Below, in pieces: positions 20,722 through 31,500 of a stretch of 64,000 bases of DNA (positions are counted from its first letter, which is position 1; each line of letters opens with the position of its first letter). The translations under genes and the position numbers were made by a program. Under the pieces are notes generated by a model, which made no database searches, was not told the origin of the DNA, and was given only the letters and a program-made list of their open reading frames with translations. Source of the stretch: Metopolophium dirhodum (taxonomy: Eukaryota; Arthropoda; Insecta; Hemiptera; Aphididae); the NCBI RefSeq assembly GCF_019925205.1, contig NC_083566.1:15996001-16060000 (forward strand), given 5' to 3'.

Positions 20722-21890
20722 TGATTATTATGAAAATATGTTTTATTCAAATTACGTGTATCATTATCAGGCACCTGACCGATAGTGTGCTGATTCATCA
20801 CGTTATTTACGTCTACATTATTTTGATTGATACCATTTGTAGCATGCGATGGATTTTGATAATTTTGGCCTACGTTTTGTTCGTTAAAATTTGCACCTTG
20901 ATTACTATTATACACATTATTTTTATAATATTGCTGACTTTTTTGGTTAGGCCTATTTTTATACCTATCATCCCACTTTGGTTGTGTATAGCCATTATTA
21001 CTATTAAAATGATTTGGAGGGTTATATGTATTTTTTCGATGGAAGTGTTTATTAGGATCTATATATTGATTCGGTCTAATTTCATTATTTGTGTTGTAAT
21101 TATTATTTGGATAAAAAGTATTGTTTGGGTGATAATTTAGATTATTAACATAATCGTTTGGAATAAATGAATTATTTGAACTATAGTTTTGATTACTAAA
21201 ATTGTTGTTTGGATAAAATGAATTATTTAAATTCTGTTTTTGATTACTATAACTATTATTGTTATTATTGCATGGGTCGTAATTGCACATATTATTATTG
21301 AATGCATTGTTTGGATTATTTTGAAGATTGTGATATGGGCTAGGACTATTCACATGCATATTATTATTAAATTTCTTTTTCTGGTTAAAATTTCTATTAC
21401 CATTGTTAATATTATTTAATTTAGATTTTAAAAATTCATTTTCTTTCCTAAGAGTGTCAATATCTACAGAACTTATATTTTGAAAATCTGTGTGCATCAA
21501 TTTCGAATTTTCTATTTTTTTTAAATTAATTTCCAAATTGTCTAAAGTGTCATTATTCATAATAGTTACGGTGTTATAATATTCTGGTGTAAGTGCCTCT
21601 AATATTATATCAATTTTCTCGGTTTCAGGAATGGTGCAATTTGTTTGACTGATTAAGTATAAAATATCTGCTAAGAACTCCGATATTGTTTCTGTCGATT
21701 TTAATTTTTTATTTCGTAATTTGTTTCTTAACATACGATTCCTAGCCGGCGATGCAAATTTTTCCTTAAATATTTGTTCTATTTCATCAAAAGTCGGATA
21801 TAAGTTATTAATTGTTAATGTTTTGTATAATTTATAAGCGGAATTTTTAAATATAATGGCAAATAAGTTAGTTTTATTTGCGGAGACCAC
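20709..21890 (-). CDS. gag: Gag, C-terminal frame (capsid remainder and Asn-rich tail)
   Basis: In the -1 frame relative to the upstream Gag frame, homology resumes at KNSAYKLYKTLTINN and runs through FDEIEQIFKEKFASPARNR and TISEFLADILYLISQ, standard features of the Gypsy Gag capsid. A short coiled segment (residues about 130-160) is followed by an unusually Asn/Tyr/Pro-rich low-complexity tail of over 200 residues. No CCHC zinc knuckle is visible. The frame ends TAA one codon after the heptamer A AAA AAC, which directs ribosomes into the protease frame. The start given is the first ATG-like codon and is not a real initiation site if Gag is one protein. Confidence 0.8.
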   Translation of the reverse strand: MVSANKTNLFAIIFKNSAYKLYKTLTINNLYPTFDEIEQIFKEKFASPARNRMLRNKLRNKKLKSTETISEFLADILYLISQTNCTIPETEKIDIILEALTPEYYNTVTIMNNDTLDNLEINLKKIENSKLMHTDFQNISSVDIDTLRKENEFLKSKLNNINNGNRNFNQKKKFNNNMHVNSPSPYHNLQNNPNNAFNNNMCNYDPCNNNNNSYSNQKQNLNNSFYPNNNFSNQNYSSNNSFIPNDYVNNLNYHPNNTFYPNNNYNTNNEIRPNQYIDPNKHFHRKNTYNPPNHFNSNNGYTQPKWDDRYKNRPNQKSQQYYKNNVYNSNQGANFNEQNVGQNYQNPSHATNGINQNNVDVNNVMNQHTIGQVPDNDTRNLNKTYFHNNQKNY

Positions 21891-22804
21891 TCATTAGCAG
21901 TAGCTACCACATTAAAGTACTCGAAAAATTCTAAAACGCATTCATCGCCCGAACCGTTGAAAATATTAGGTACAAATTGTTGAGGTCTTGCCATTTTATT
22001 TTTCGTATTTAATTTAACTATATTATCAATTTTTGAACTAGCGTCCAATTTATTATTTTGATTTACCTCTACAGATTCAAATTTTAAATTATTCGGTTGC
22101 TCAGTATTTTTAATTTGTGAAAGTGATTGGTCTATTAAGAGATTTTCTAACTGTTGGGCCACGTCTTTAGGTCCAACCGTATCGGTACCCTTATTTTCTA
22201 ATTCTACCTCTAAGTCTGGTTCGCTAATATTTTTTTCACAATGATTTTTCTGGCTATTATTGAAATCTAATGATAACTTAGTTTCAGTAAAGGTAAGATC
22301 TGCAGTACTATCGTTATAATTATCTTTATCTTCGGTATCAAGAAGTCCAACTCTAAAAGTTTTTATTGCTGATTTCGCGAGATCCCTTAAGTGTAAGAGA
22401 GTTGACGATTCTTCACAATGTATGTTACAAAATTTTAAAAAACCGACTACTTCAGATTTATCTAACAAAAGTATCCACGATACCGTTTTCTGAGATATTA
22501 TGAATTCAAATTTTTTTTTTACTGGTGTTAGTTTATTAAATTCATCTTTACTTAAACATTCGACTTCGTATAATGTGCAAAGCGTAAATTTTTTAACTAA
22601 CTTAGCCGATAAAGGTATCTTTCCAAATTTCGAATTTTCAAAAAAATCTCCTAATTTATTCTCATCGATTTGTCGTAATATGCCGATCAATTCTGTTGCA
22701 TTTATTTCTGAATCGAAGTGTTCATTTAAAAATAAAATATTTAATTTTGTTACTTTAGCAATCTGATTATTAGTATTTCGTTTAATATAAAATTTGACAT
22801 CCAT
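21815..22804 (-). CDS. gag: Gag, N-terminal frame
   Basis: The 329-residue frame begins MDVKFYIKRN after the leader. A segment at about residues 125-150 (VVGFLKFCNIHCEE...LRDLA) resembles a short SAP-like helix-extended-loop motif. An acidic linker follows, then MARPQQFVPNIFNGSGDECV and LEFFEYFNVVATANEW, the start of the retrotransposon Gag capsid domain. The capsid homology continues in the next frame, so this frame ends in the middle of a domain. The in-frame heptamer T TTA AAA at 21851-21845 marks where the frames join by a -1 step. No stable stem follows it that I could see, so a lost A in the A-run is the simplest explanation. Confidence 0.8.
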   Translation of the reverse strand: MDVKFYIKRNTNNQIAKVTKLNILFLNEHFDSEINATELIGILRQIDENKLGDFFENSKFGKIPLSAKLVKKFTLCTLYEVECLSKDEFNKLTPVKKKFEFIISQKTVSWILLLDKSEVVGFLKFCNIHCEESSTLLHLRDLAKSAIKTFRVGLLDTEDKDNYNDSTADLTFTETKLSLDFNNSQKNHCEKNISEPDLEVELENKGTDTVGPKDVAQQLENLLIDQSLSQIKNTEQPNNLKFESVEVNQNNKLDASSKIDNIVKLNTKNKMARPQQFVPNIFNGSGDECVLEFFEYFNVVATANEWSPQIKLTYLPLYLKIPLINYTKH

Positions 22805-22967
22805 TAAGAATTATTAGGCCAATAACTTCACATAAGATTCACATGACACCCAACAATAATATCACAACACAAGGGGTGTACCTTAGAATCGAAATTTTTC
22901 TCGAGAAAAAACAAAATATATATTCTAAAAAAAAATCGGGACTCCAGGGACGGGCGCCTCCACCAAC

Positions 22968-23569
22968 TGTAACGTCTCCTCTTCACCTGGGCTCTTACCC
23001 GTTTCGGTGTCGTTCTGTTTTTATTAACGAGGTCTCGGAGACTCGACCTCGGTGTGTGATATTATTACTAGGGATCAGGGTTACCTTATGTGAAGCAAGT
23101 ACTCAACGTAATGTATATATATATATATATATCTGTTATTGTTATTATTATTTACTACAAGTTACAATATTGAAATATACTTATAAATTATAACTCCGGG
23201 CTACCGATCGGGCCATGGTGTGTCGTGGGTGCCGATGTCCAAATGTGGGTTGAGCTGGTCGTCCGCAGGTCCTCTTCAGGTCGTTGTCAGCCCTCGAGTT
23301 CCACTATCGACCACCTCACTGTCTCTTCATTCTTGACAATCCAACTATCAACCGCCGACTCCATTCTATCGACTACCTCACTGTCGACTCTATCATCACT
23401 GACCCCCGCCAGGCGTCCAGGTCGGTATTTACACGATGTGAGCTAAACATCGCGTCAGCATAATATACATTTCATATATATATACACATTTGTCATTACT
23501 AACACTCAGCATATTAGCCGTGCTCAACGTAGGGAGTAATGTACGATGTCGATGACGATAATTGTTACA
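22968..23569 (-). repeat. 5' LTR (602 bp) of the retrotransposon
   Basis: It is an almost exact duplicate of 17184-17790. Transcription on the minus strand would start here. It contains an (AT)n tract at about 23114-23133. Just inside (22967 downward on the minus strand) the sequence GTTGGTGGAGGCGCCCGTCC supplies a candidate primer-binding site beginning TGG; I could not assign its tRNA. Confidence 0.92.
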
Positions 23570-23573
23570 ACGT

Positions 23574-24015
23574 CGCATATATTGACCGGCATTGTCACCG
23601 ATGCGTCGTCGAGAACGAACTGGCGACCCGTGCCTTTTATTACCCCACCTGGGATGGCATAATAAATACTATCTACATTCAATGTACAGATAACGACGAT
23701 CGTCGGTAATACTTATTACCTGTATATTGAACAACTTCGAACACTGTTGTGCTGCAAAATTCACTATGTGAAGGGATTGCCCGGACTATTCCCATTTGGA
23801 CTAGACATTTTAATGACGTGTAAGGTATCATGGAGCTCGTAGCATAGGAATATATACCAGTGATAGCTGCTGAAGCTATGTTATGGACCATGTGAGCTAA
23901 AACCAACTGCTGTACACATTTATATGCTTACTTATTTAAATAAATGATGCTGCATGGGGGCTAAGGAATGTGAAAGTGTACGGGTCCCTTGTAATGATAA
24001 AACCAAAAAAAAAAA
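23574..24015 (+). mobile_element. LINE-like 3' end with poly(A), interrupted by the LTR element
   Basis: Together with 17104-17179 this forms the sequence into which the LTR element inserted. It ends with AATAAA-containing sequence and a poly(A) run at 24005-24016. It may be the 3' UTR of the same LINE as 15576-17103 or a second retroposon. The flanking R1 repeat resumes at once after the A-run. Confidence 0.6.
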
Positions 24016-24775
24016 GTTAGAAATTCATAAAAGTTTTTCTTTTCATACGTAAGGTTTAAAAATTTTAATAGAAGATTTTGCATAAGTTTTCCTACCTAAA
24101 ACAAACAAAAAAAAATGTACTTAAATGGAACTTTATTTTTGTATGAGCTTTTGAACTTTTGATATTCAGCGGTAAATTATTGATCGATTTTTTATATTTT
24201 CAAAACGAATAACCATACTCATTAAATGTTTATCATATATTTATATCAGCATTTTCCATACACGATGAATTTTTTTTACTATTTTGACGCTTTTTGAGCT
24301 ATTTAAAGCCATAATATTTTTTTCAAATGTTGTAAATTATTTTTTTCAGTTAGAAATTCATAAAAGTCTTTCTTTTCAGAGCTAAGATGAGAAATTTTAA
24401 TAAAAGATTCCCAACAAAATTTTCTACTTATAACAAAACAATTAAGTTTAGCGTTAAGCAACAATATTTTTTTATGAGCGTTGGAATATATAATTTTTAC
24501 GATATTGTATTTTTAGTAGTAATTTATCGAATTCAACAAGACCTTAAAGCACTAAGCAGTCTCCCACCTCATATAAAAGTTATGGTGTATTTACCTCAGT
24601 TATACGTGTTCGGCACCACTGAGCTAGGCCTAGGCTAACGCACCGTCTCCGCTCGGAATCGTTTTTCGTATCCAATGATTCATCATTGAATTCAATTATA
24701 CCACATCCATTACAATGACATACTTGACAACTACTATACAGCAGAGCGGTAGCCACTTTTCCAGCTTTTTCAATT
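24016..24775. repeat. Right part of the split R1-family copy
   Basis: It continues the repeat broken at 15575. It carries the R1 inner terminus at 24650-24775 (GGAATCGTTTTTCGTATCC, CACATCCATTACAATGACAT, TATACAGCAGAGCGG). The open frame at 24387-24638 is a chance ORF of this repeat. Confidence 0.65.
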
Positions 24776-25655
24776 GGGCTGAGGTCGCACTCGGGATATC
24801 CCCATCAAATCGTGCAAGTCAAATTTAGGTATAATTTTTAATATTTTATCCATTTTATAAAACGGAAACCCTTATTTTAACACTTTACCATATTATGAAT
24901 AAGTTTTTGTGAAATTGAAATAATAATTTACCTAGGTATATTGTATTAACATCGTCCTATATATAACATATATGTTATTACTTATTATACAAGTTATTTT
25001 TTTATATTTCATTATTGGACTACAAAGTGCATGATGAAAAATGATCAGCATTTAAATTAAATTAAATTTTTAAACTACTAAATATAATATGTATTTATTA
25101 TTATCATCATCATTTATAACTTATGTAGTTGTGTAGTAGATATAATTTATTATTACAAAAAGTTGGTAGTGTTATGGTTATGACTTATGGCAACAATTAT
25201 TATCACAAAAGCTATTTGCAGTATGCACAATGTTTTGTTACACATTGCCGTTTACAAACACAAGTTACAACTAAAAAAACCTTATACCCATGAAACATGA
25301 GAAACTGTATCAAGTAGGTAATATGTAAGTTCTTCATCAAGTATTACATATTAACTTTTTTTTTAAATTAGATGTCGCACATTTCTACTGCCTTTTTACA
25401 GTTTTATTAAATCATATAGGTATATTATTTAGTTCCGAGTTTGTGAAACTTAATAATATGTTCGTTCTGATTGGTTATGAGACTACGAATGCTCAATTAC
25501 ATTGGTGGAATCTGACGGTCTTCGATCTACTTTTGCACTGTTATTAAGAGTTAAGACTTATTATTATTAACCATTAATAATATTTTTTTTTTCATTTATT
25601 TACATAGTCAAATAATTGTATATAAAACACATTTTACAACTATAATATTATTATC
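24776..25655. other. AT-rich intergenic DNA, no gene seen
   Basis: No recognisable repeat ends or coding exons were seen. It includes the region downstream of the MRM3 stop, where its 3' UTR and polyadenylation site must lie. Confidence 0.45.
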
Positions 25656-27642
25656 TTAATATACTTGTTCAATTTTATCGATTTCATCTCCACTTCTTAT
25701 TAAACTTAACATTTGTTTTTTGGCCTCAAAACATAAAATACCTACAGCTGTAGCAGAATTTAAGCTTTCTATTCCATTTTCAAGTGGAATATTTACGCGG
25801 ATACCTTTTCGTAATCTAGCAAACTCGTACCCTTCATCACTCAATCCATGTGTCTCACCTCCAATAATGAGTATCAAAGGAGTGGTTTTACAGTAATCTA
25901 TTTCATAGTAAGGAGCTATTGGTAATTCAATTGGAGCTGTTTTTCTAAAAACATTTACATTTGTGTCTTCATTGATAATTGAATAATCAATATTGCCCAC
26001 ATAGTTGTTATCGGCCAAACAGACTTGACCTTTGATATTTTCCAAAAAGCTCCAGCTGACATCTGATATTATTTTCATTCTGAAATGTGCACCACAACCG
26101 GCTCTCAATACTTTATCTCCCCACAAATTAGTACAGCCTAAATAACAAGAATTATTGGTTTTGAAACATAATACAAAGTATAAAAGGTAAGATTATTGGG
26201 ATTGGGTGCCAATTTATGTTGTCTATGTCTTTCACATGACATACAACTTAGTAAAAGTTATCAGTTTTCTATCCATTAATACAATTAATGTAATGAAGCA
26301 AAAAATATTAAATTAACAAATTTGAATTTAGCGTACACTGCACTTACATTTTTGAATTTTACTCCTTAACTATCAAAAATTTGATTCAAGTTTGAAATTA
26401 TAATTTATTATTTCAAAATTAACTAAAACTGAATTGAAAAAAGTGACCTGGTAATCTCATATACATTCACACTAAATCCAAATCTGACATCTGTTTTATA
26501 ATATTTATCAGTTCATTACATTTATTGTACTTATCTTTGCAAAATGGGTAGTCTTTCCATGTTGCACTTGTTAAGGACAGACAACAAACATCAGTACCCA
26601 ATCAATTTTTCAAAATTCATTTTTTATTTGATTATTTACCTTTCATTAAAATAACTTGTGATGCTCCAACAGCTGTTACAGTTCTTAGCACAGCACCTAA
26701 ATTACCAGGTTCGCGGATATTATCACAGATTACTGTAATTGGAAATGCATTTTTCTGAGCTCTATGATCAATAGTTGGAATTTCAAAAATACCTTAATTT
26801 TAAAAATATAAATATTAAATTTAATAATCTAGGTAGGTACTTGTAACGTTTTAATTTTATTAAATGTTACATGTTTATTCTAATTGTACCCATTATTCCT
26901 TGAGATGTCTCAGTCTCCGAAAATAGTTGAATCATTTTATATGGAGCCTTATAAAATATTGTACTTGAGGCTGGTAGATCTCGTAGTTCTTCGGGTAAAC
27001 ATAAGTTTTCTAATACTCTTTTCTGGCTAAAGAATATTTGTTTTGGCTTCACACCGGCGTTTAATGCATCCTGTATCAAACGTTTACCTTCCAAAAGTAT
27101 GCTACTATTTTGTTGACGTCTTTTTTTGTTTTTTATTTCCATCATGGCTTGACTGAAAAAAAAACATTAATTTTAAAGCTATTCAACCGTACAACTGCCT
27201 AATAACTACAAAAAAATTCTTCATCATAATTTCAGAAATGACACATCTTATGCAGTAGTTCTGTACAATTAATTTAGAGTATTTATATTTTATATTATTT
27301 AAGGTTTATGTGCAACCAAATGTTTAATAATTAATATAATATAGAGTAGATAGTACTAACATATTCGATAGGTACTAACCTCAGTAAGGGACTAGTTTCT
27401 TTAAGTATGAGATATGAAGGAAATCCACTGTTATCTTTTTCAACCACTGACAGTATTCCGCCTCGCATATGAGGCTTAATACTGTTCAACGGGTCTTCAT
27501 TTGACCGTTGCTTGTTCAACCGTTGATGGTCTGAATCCTTTACATCCGACCGTTTAACGTCTGACGCATATGCTCGTATGGCAGCGACATTGCACACTGC
27601 TCGTCTGAAATTTACCGTAAAACTACTAGTGATCGCTTTCAT
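25656..27642 (-). CDS. MRM3: Mitochondrial rRNA 2'-O-ribose methyltransferase MRM3/RNMTL1 (SpoU family)
   Basis: Exons on the minus strand are 27642-27380, 27152-26890, 26792-26640 and 26137-25656, giving 386 residues. All junctions are GT/AG and keep frame. The N-terminus (MKAITSSFTVNFRRAVCNVA) is basic with few acidic residues, like a mitochondrial targeting peptide. Exon 2 has the SpoU substrate-binding segment LLEGKRLIQDALNAG. The knotted SPOUT catalytic core shows motif 1 DNIREPGNLGAVLRT (about residue 200), AGCGAHFRM, motif 2 ILIIGGETHGLSDEG (about 315) and motif 3 IPLENGIESLNSATAVGI (about 350), where AdoMet binds. The human orthologue methylates a guanosine ribose of the large mitochondrial rRNA; I assign that role by family. 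Length is close to the usual 380-420. RNMTL1 is the strongest match by domain order; another SpoU paralogue is less likely. Confidence 0.9.
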
Positions 27643-28531
27643 TTTCGACCAATTCCGTTGAAGGGTTCAAATAATTTCTCAGTATATTTTGTTATTTTGT
27701 TATTTAATAATTTATGGGTTTGTTATGGCAGTAGAAAATGCCTACTATTAAATTATGTAGGTACGTTTCGAATAAGACACAAATTAGCAATAGCAGCGGT
27801 TTGCCTACAGAAGTGATTAGCGAGATCAGTAAAAAATAAATGTAAAATGTGCAATGCTTTATTTCAAAATTGAAACGTCTCAGAAGTTGGAGGTCCGTCC
27901 AGTGTCCCGATTCCAGGTATTAATGCATTGTAGTATTGTACACATTATTAAATTTTAAAATATAATATTATAACCTGTAAAAACGTGTGGAACCTAGAAA
28001 GAATCACCATCACGGACTACCGAGGTGATAACGATAAGTGATAATAACTATCGTTTATTAGCTCAATAAAATAATTGTACGAATCTCGACTCTCGAACAG
28101 CTGCAGCTACTGCTAGACAGCTGTTTCGATGTTAACATGATTGAACATGTGGCGTATACGACGTATCACGACCATAGTGAATATTGTACTAAACGGGGTA
28201 GTGACTAGAGAGTAGAGAGTGATAACTTCTAAACTTTCTACAACCTTAATGGCTTATTGGATATCAGTCGACGTCGTACCATTTCTCGTCCATGTTCCAC
28301 TAATTTACTCTTGAAAATGTATAATAGTAACAATCGTGATTCTTTTCGATAACATTTTAAAATTTCATCGACACTTTTTGGTCAGAATATTTTATTTAAA
28401 CGGTCTCCAATTTACAATCCATAATATTCAATATGATTTTTCAGCAGTTTTACATAAACGATTATGGTATTCGTATTTCATTCTAGCAAGACTTTTGGCC
28501 ATAATTTCACCTCCATTCTCTCGTTCCGATG
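27643..28531. promoter_or_regulatory. Shared divergent promoter region between MRM3 and SPT2
   Basis: The two start codons face away from each other across 889 bp with no transposon ends visible. The core (about 27960-28300) is less AT-extreme and contains potential E-box and CAGCTG words at 28099 and 28119. Compact head-to-head arrangement suggests bidirectional initiation. No TATA box was located with confidence. Confidence 0.5.
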
Positions 28532-31500
28532 ATGGATTTTCACACTTTACTCTACCAGGCGCAAAAAAACAATACAAGAGACAAAGATGTAAGTAAATCA
28601 AAAACTAATAGTTAGGGTTAAAAAAATATATTAATTACTATAGTTACAATTGCCTACTTATACATACAAATTTTTAAACAACCTGTTGACTATTGTTAAA
28701 ATTAAAAATATATAATTCTGAACATCCGTGTAGATTTATAACTGCCTCCCAGGATATATTCCTATACAACGTCTAGCTACCATATTGAACAGGATCTACA
28801 TCCATAAACATGTATTGGTGACTCAACTCTGGTTTCTTATCCTTCCGCCGAACACAAATTAGTATCTACCATATGCCTATTATACTCATAGTTAAATATG
28901 GTATAGTGTGTAGACCAGTGAAGCCCAACCTATACTATTTTTTCATCTTTTCAAGTTGAAAAATTTACAAACTATTGATACACATTTATTTTCCTAATTA
29001 TTTCTATTGCTTTTGCTGATAAATACTCTACTTCATAACAAAGTTAGAATATATGTAAGCCAAAAAAAAAAAAAAAAAACACAAATAATTTATTACATTG
29101 CACATATTTCAATTAATTGTCACTAAGAGTATAATATTTTATGGTATTTTCAATTAAAAGAGAGCTAGCTAAATCATTATAACTTATAAGAATTCTAGAA
29201 GAAACACCAATTTACTTGACAAACATACCTCATTAATCATTATACTAAGATTTCATTCTGTTCAGGTTAAATATTTCAAAGCATCATTGGATCCACCAAA
29301 AAAAGAAACAAAAGAAAGTAGACAATTGTCTGACAGTATTAAGAAGTTTTTAGCAAAAAAAGATGAAGAAGATCGACTCAAACAAATAGAAGAACAGAAG
29401 AAAAAAGATGAATTAATATCGTTGCGTAGTCAAGATAGGAAATCTTTCAAAAGGGTCCAGTCTATGTTAAACCGAACTAAATCAGCAAATAAATCAGTTA
29501 TTGAGGATGCCAAAGATGATGTTAATACATCTGTTACCATGGCTGGTTAGTACATATATTTTTTACTTTATAATTACAGATGTAAATTAATATTATTTCT
29601 ATGGGAGCCGGAAAAAAAGTTAATTAATTAGTTTAAAAAAAAATAAAATTACTAAATGTATAATACCTATATAATATTAATTTAATTTAAAACTATAAAT
29701 AATTAAAATGTAAAACTAATATTTATTTCGTTTTCGAATGCAATGGCCAATATTAATTAAAAATTCTTCCACCGATATTTCGTCAATGGCCACTCTAGAA
29801 CATAAGATTTTTAAACGTTCACCGGTACGTTTTTTTGGTGTTTGAATCCCTTCACCTAATTCTTGTAACGCTATTTGAGCTCTATCTACTCTTAACTCTT
29901 CACGCATTTTAGAAATTAACTTCCATTCATATTTTATCTTTTAATACAGATTAATTGTGCTATCTTTATTGCCTTGTAATGTACATACACAATTTTTCTT
30001 TAATATATTCTAGTATATTTTTTCTATCTACCTTACCTTAATACCTTCTATTTCTGTAGATTGTATAACGACGTGAAATTTTAATTCTTTATAGTTTTAA
30101 ATTATATTAGATCATACCAATCATATATATTATTAATTTTGAATTAATTCAATAAGTTTAATTATTTTTTATGAAACAATAAATCAAACCGGACTTTTTT
30201 TCCGTATAATAATTTTCTTGTCGGACTTTTTTTCTCGGGATTCTATTTCTATAGTGCTCAAATTAAAAAAAAAATGTAGCACTTATATTTTATGATACTG
30301 TTAGTGATAATCATGGTAGATTATAGTAGATACTAAATTGTAATCTACTGTGGTGATAATTAAAATAATAATAACAAAAACAAACAGTTATTGTGTGCCA
30401 TGGATTGTATACACAAATTCACTGTTCTGCCACACTTAAATCTTGGGAATTGTAATTTATCTGATTAATATTTCTTACAATAGGGTTGTTAATTTAAGTT
30501 GTTTTTTTTTTGTAATGAGTAAAGTTGTTATCTTTAAAAGTATTAAATAAAATACTTATTAAATTTGATACCCAATTTGATAGAAACTTACTAACAATTA
30601 TATCAAATAAAATATTATACTCTACTCAGAATAGAGTATATCAGGTGATGAACAAAAACATGTCGAGACTGCGCGGTATATGGGTATACGTCCCCACTGC
30701 CGACTACTGGTAGTAAGTGGTGGGGTTCTGGTAACATTCAAAGTTCAGGCTTTAGTGTTCTCTTATTCTGAGAAGAGTATAGAATAAAATGTAAATGTAA
30801 TATCAATAATTGTGAAAAAGACTAATTATAATAATAATAATAATATTATAATTATAACAATTTAGTACAAGATATACATATTCAAATGTTTAATAATTAA
30901 TTAATTATAGGATTTAATCAACCTGATGAGGATGACTATGGATATGTTTCTAAAGATGCCATGGCCATCTATAATAATATTATGAACAAATATGTGAATA
31001 CTCCAGCAGATTCAAGAAATGTAAAAACTCCCAATCACAGAAGTCATGACATTTCTGGTACTAAAGTATGTAATTTGGCTCGAGATAAAAATAAAATAAA
31101 ACTTATTGAGATTTAAACAAGTAACAAAGTAACAAAATTATGTATTATTATTGAATGTATTGATTGGTTTAACACATTGGCTGCGAATGTTTTTTTGCCG
31201 TATTTACACAGTGAATATGATAAAAATAAAAACAAGTTCTAAAAAAAAAATAAAGAAACTGCTTTTAACGACGTATGTATACATATTTAAAAACATGAGT
31301 TTAATCCACACTAAATAATAATAAAATAACATTCAGCCACGCGGGAATAATAAACCATTTATTTTAAATGTATATTGGACACCAAATGGTGTCAGTAAAC
31401 ATTCAACATGTAATACTGTTTTATTAATGTATAATTTAAATTGTATTCAGCGTTACATTTTTAAAAGATGTCACAACTATTTTTATAGTTTTATTATTTT

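Larger units (their letters stand above)
17184..23569 (-). mobile_element. LTR retrotransposon, Gypsy/errantivirus-like, gag-pro-OTU, pol deleted
   Basis: Two direct long terminal repeats bound a 5.2-kb interior. The ends are TGTAAC...GTTACA, and the 4-bp target duplication ACGT is at 17180-17183 and 23570-23573. Coding runs on the minus strand: Gag in two overlapping frames, then protease plus OTU domain, then an Env-like remnant. No reverse transcriptase, RNase H or integrase is present between 17791 and 19176, so this copy is non-autonomous. Near-identical LTRs (one substitution and one 5-bp indel noticed by eye) suggest recent insertion. An incoming partner must have supplied the enzymes. 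Confidence 0.92.

Noticed and set aside
20721..21140. 139-codon plus-strand frame inside the LTR element
   Set aside because: It is the antisense of the Asn-rich Gag tail (Ile/Thr/Phe-rich composition).
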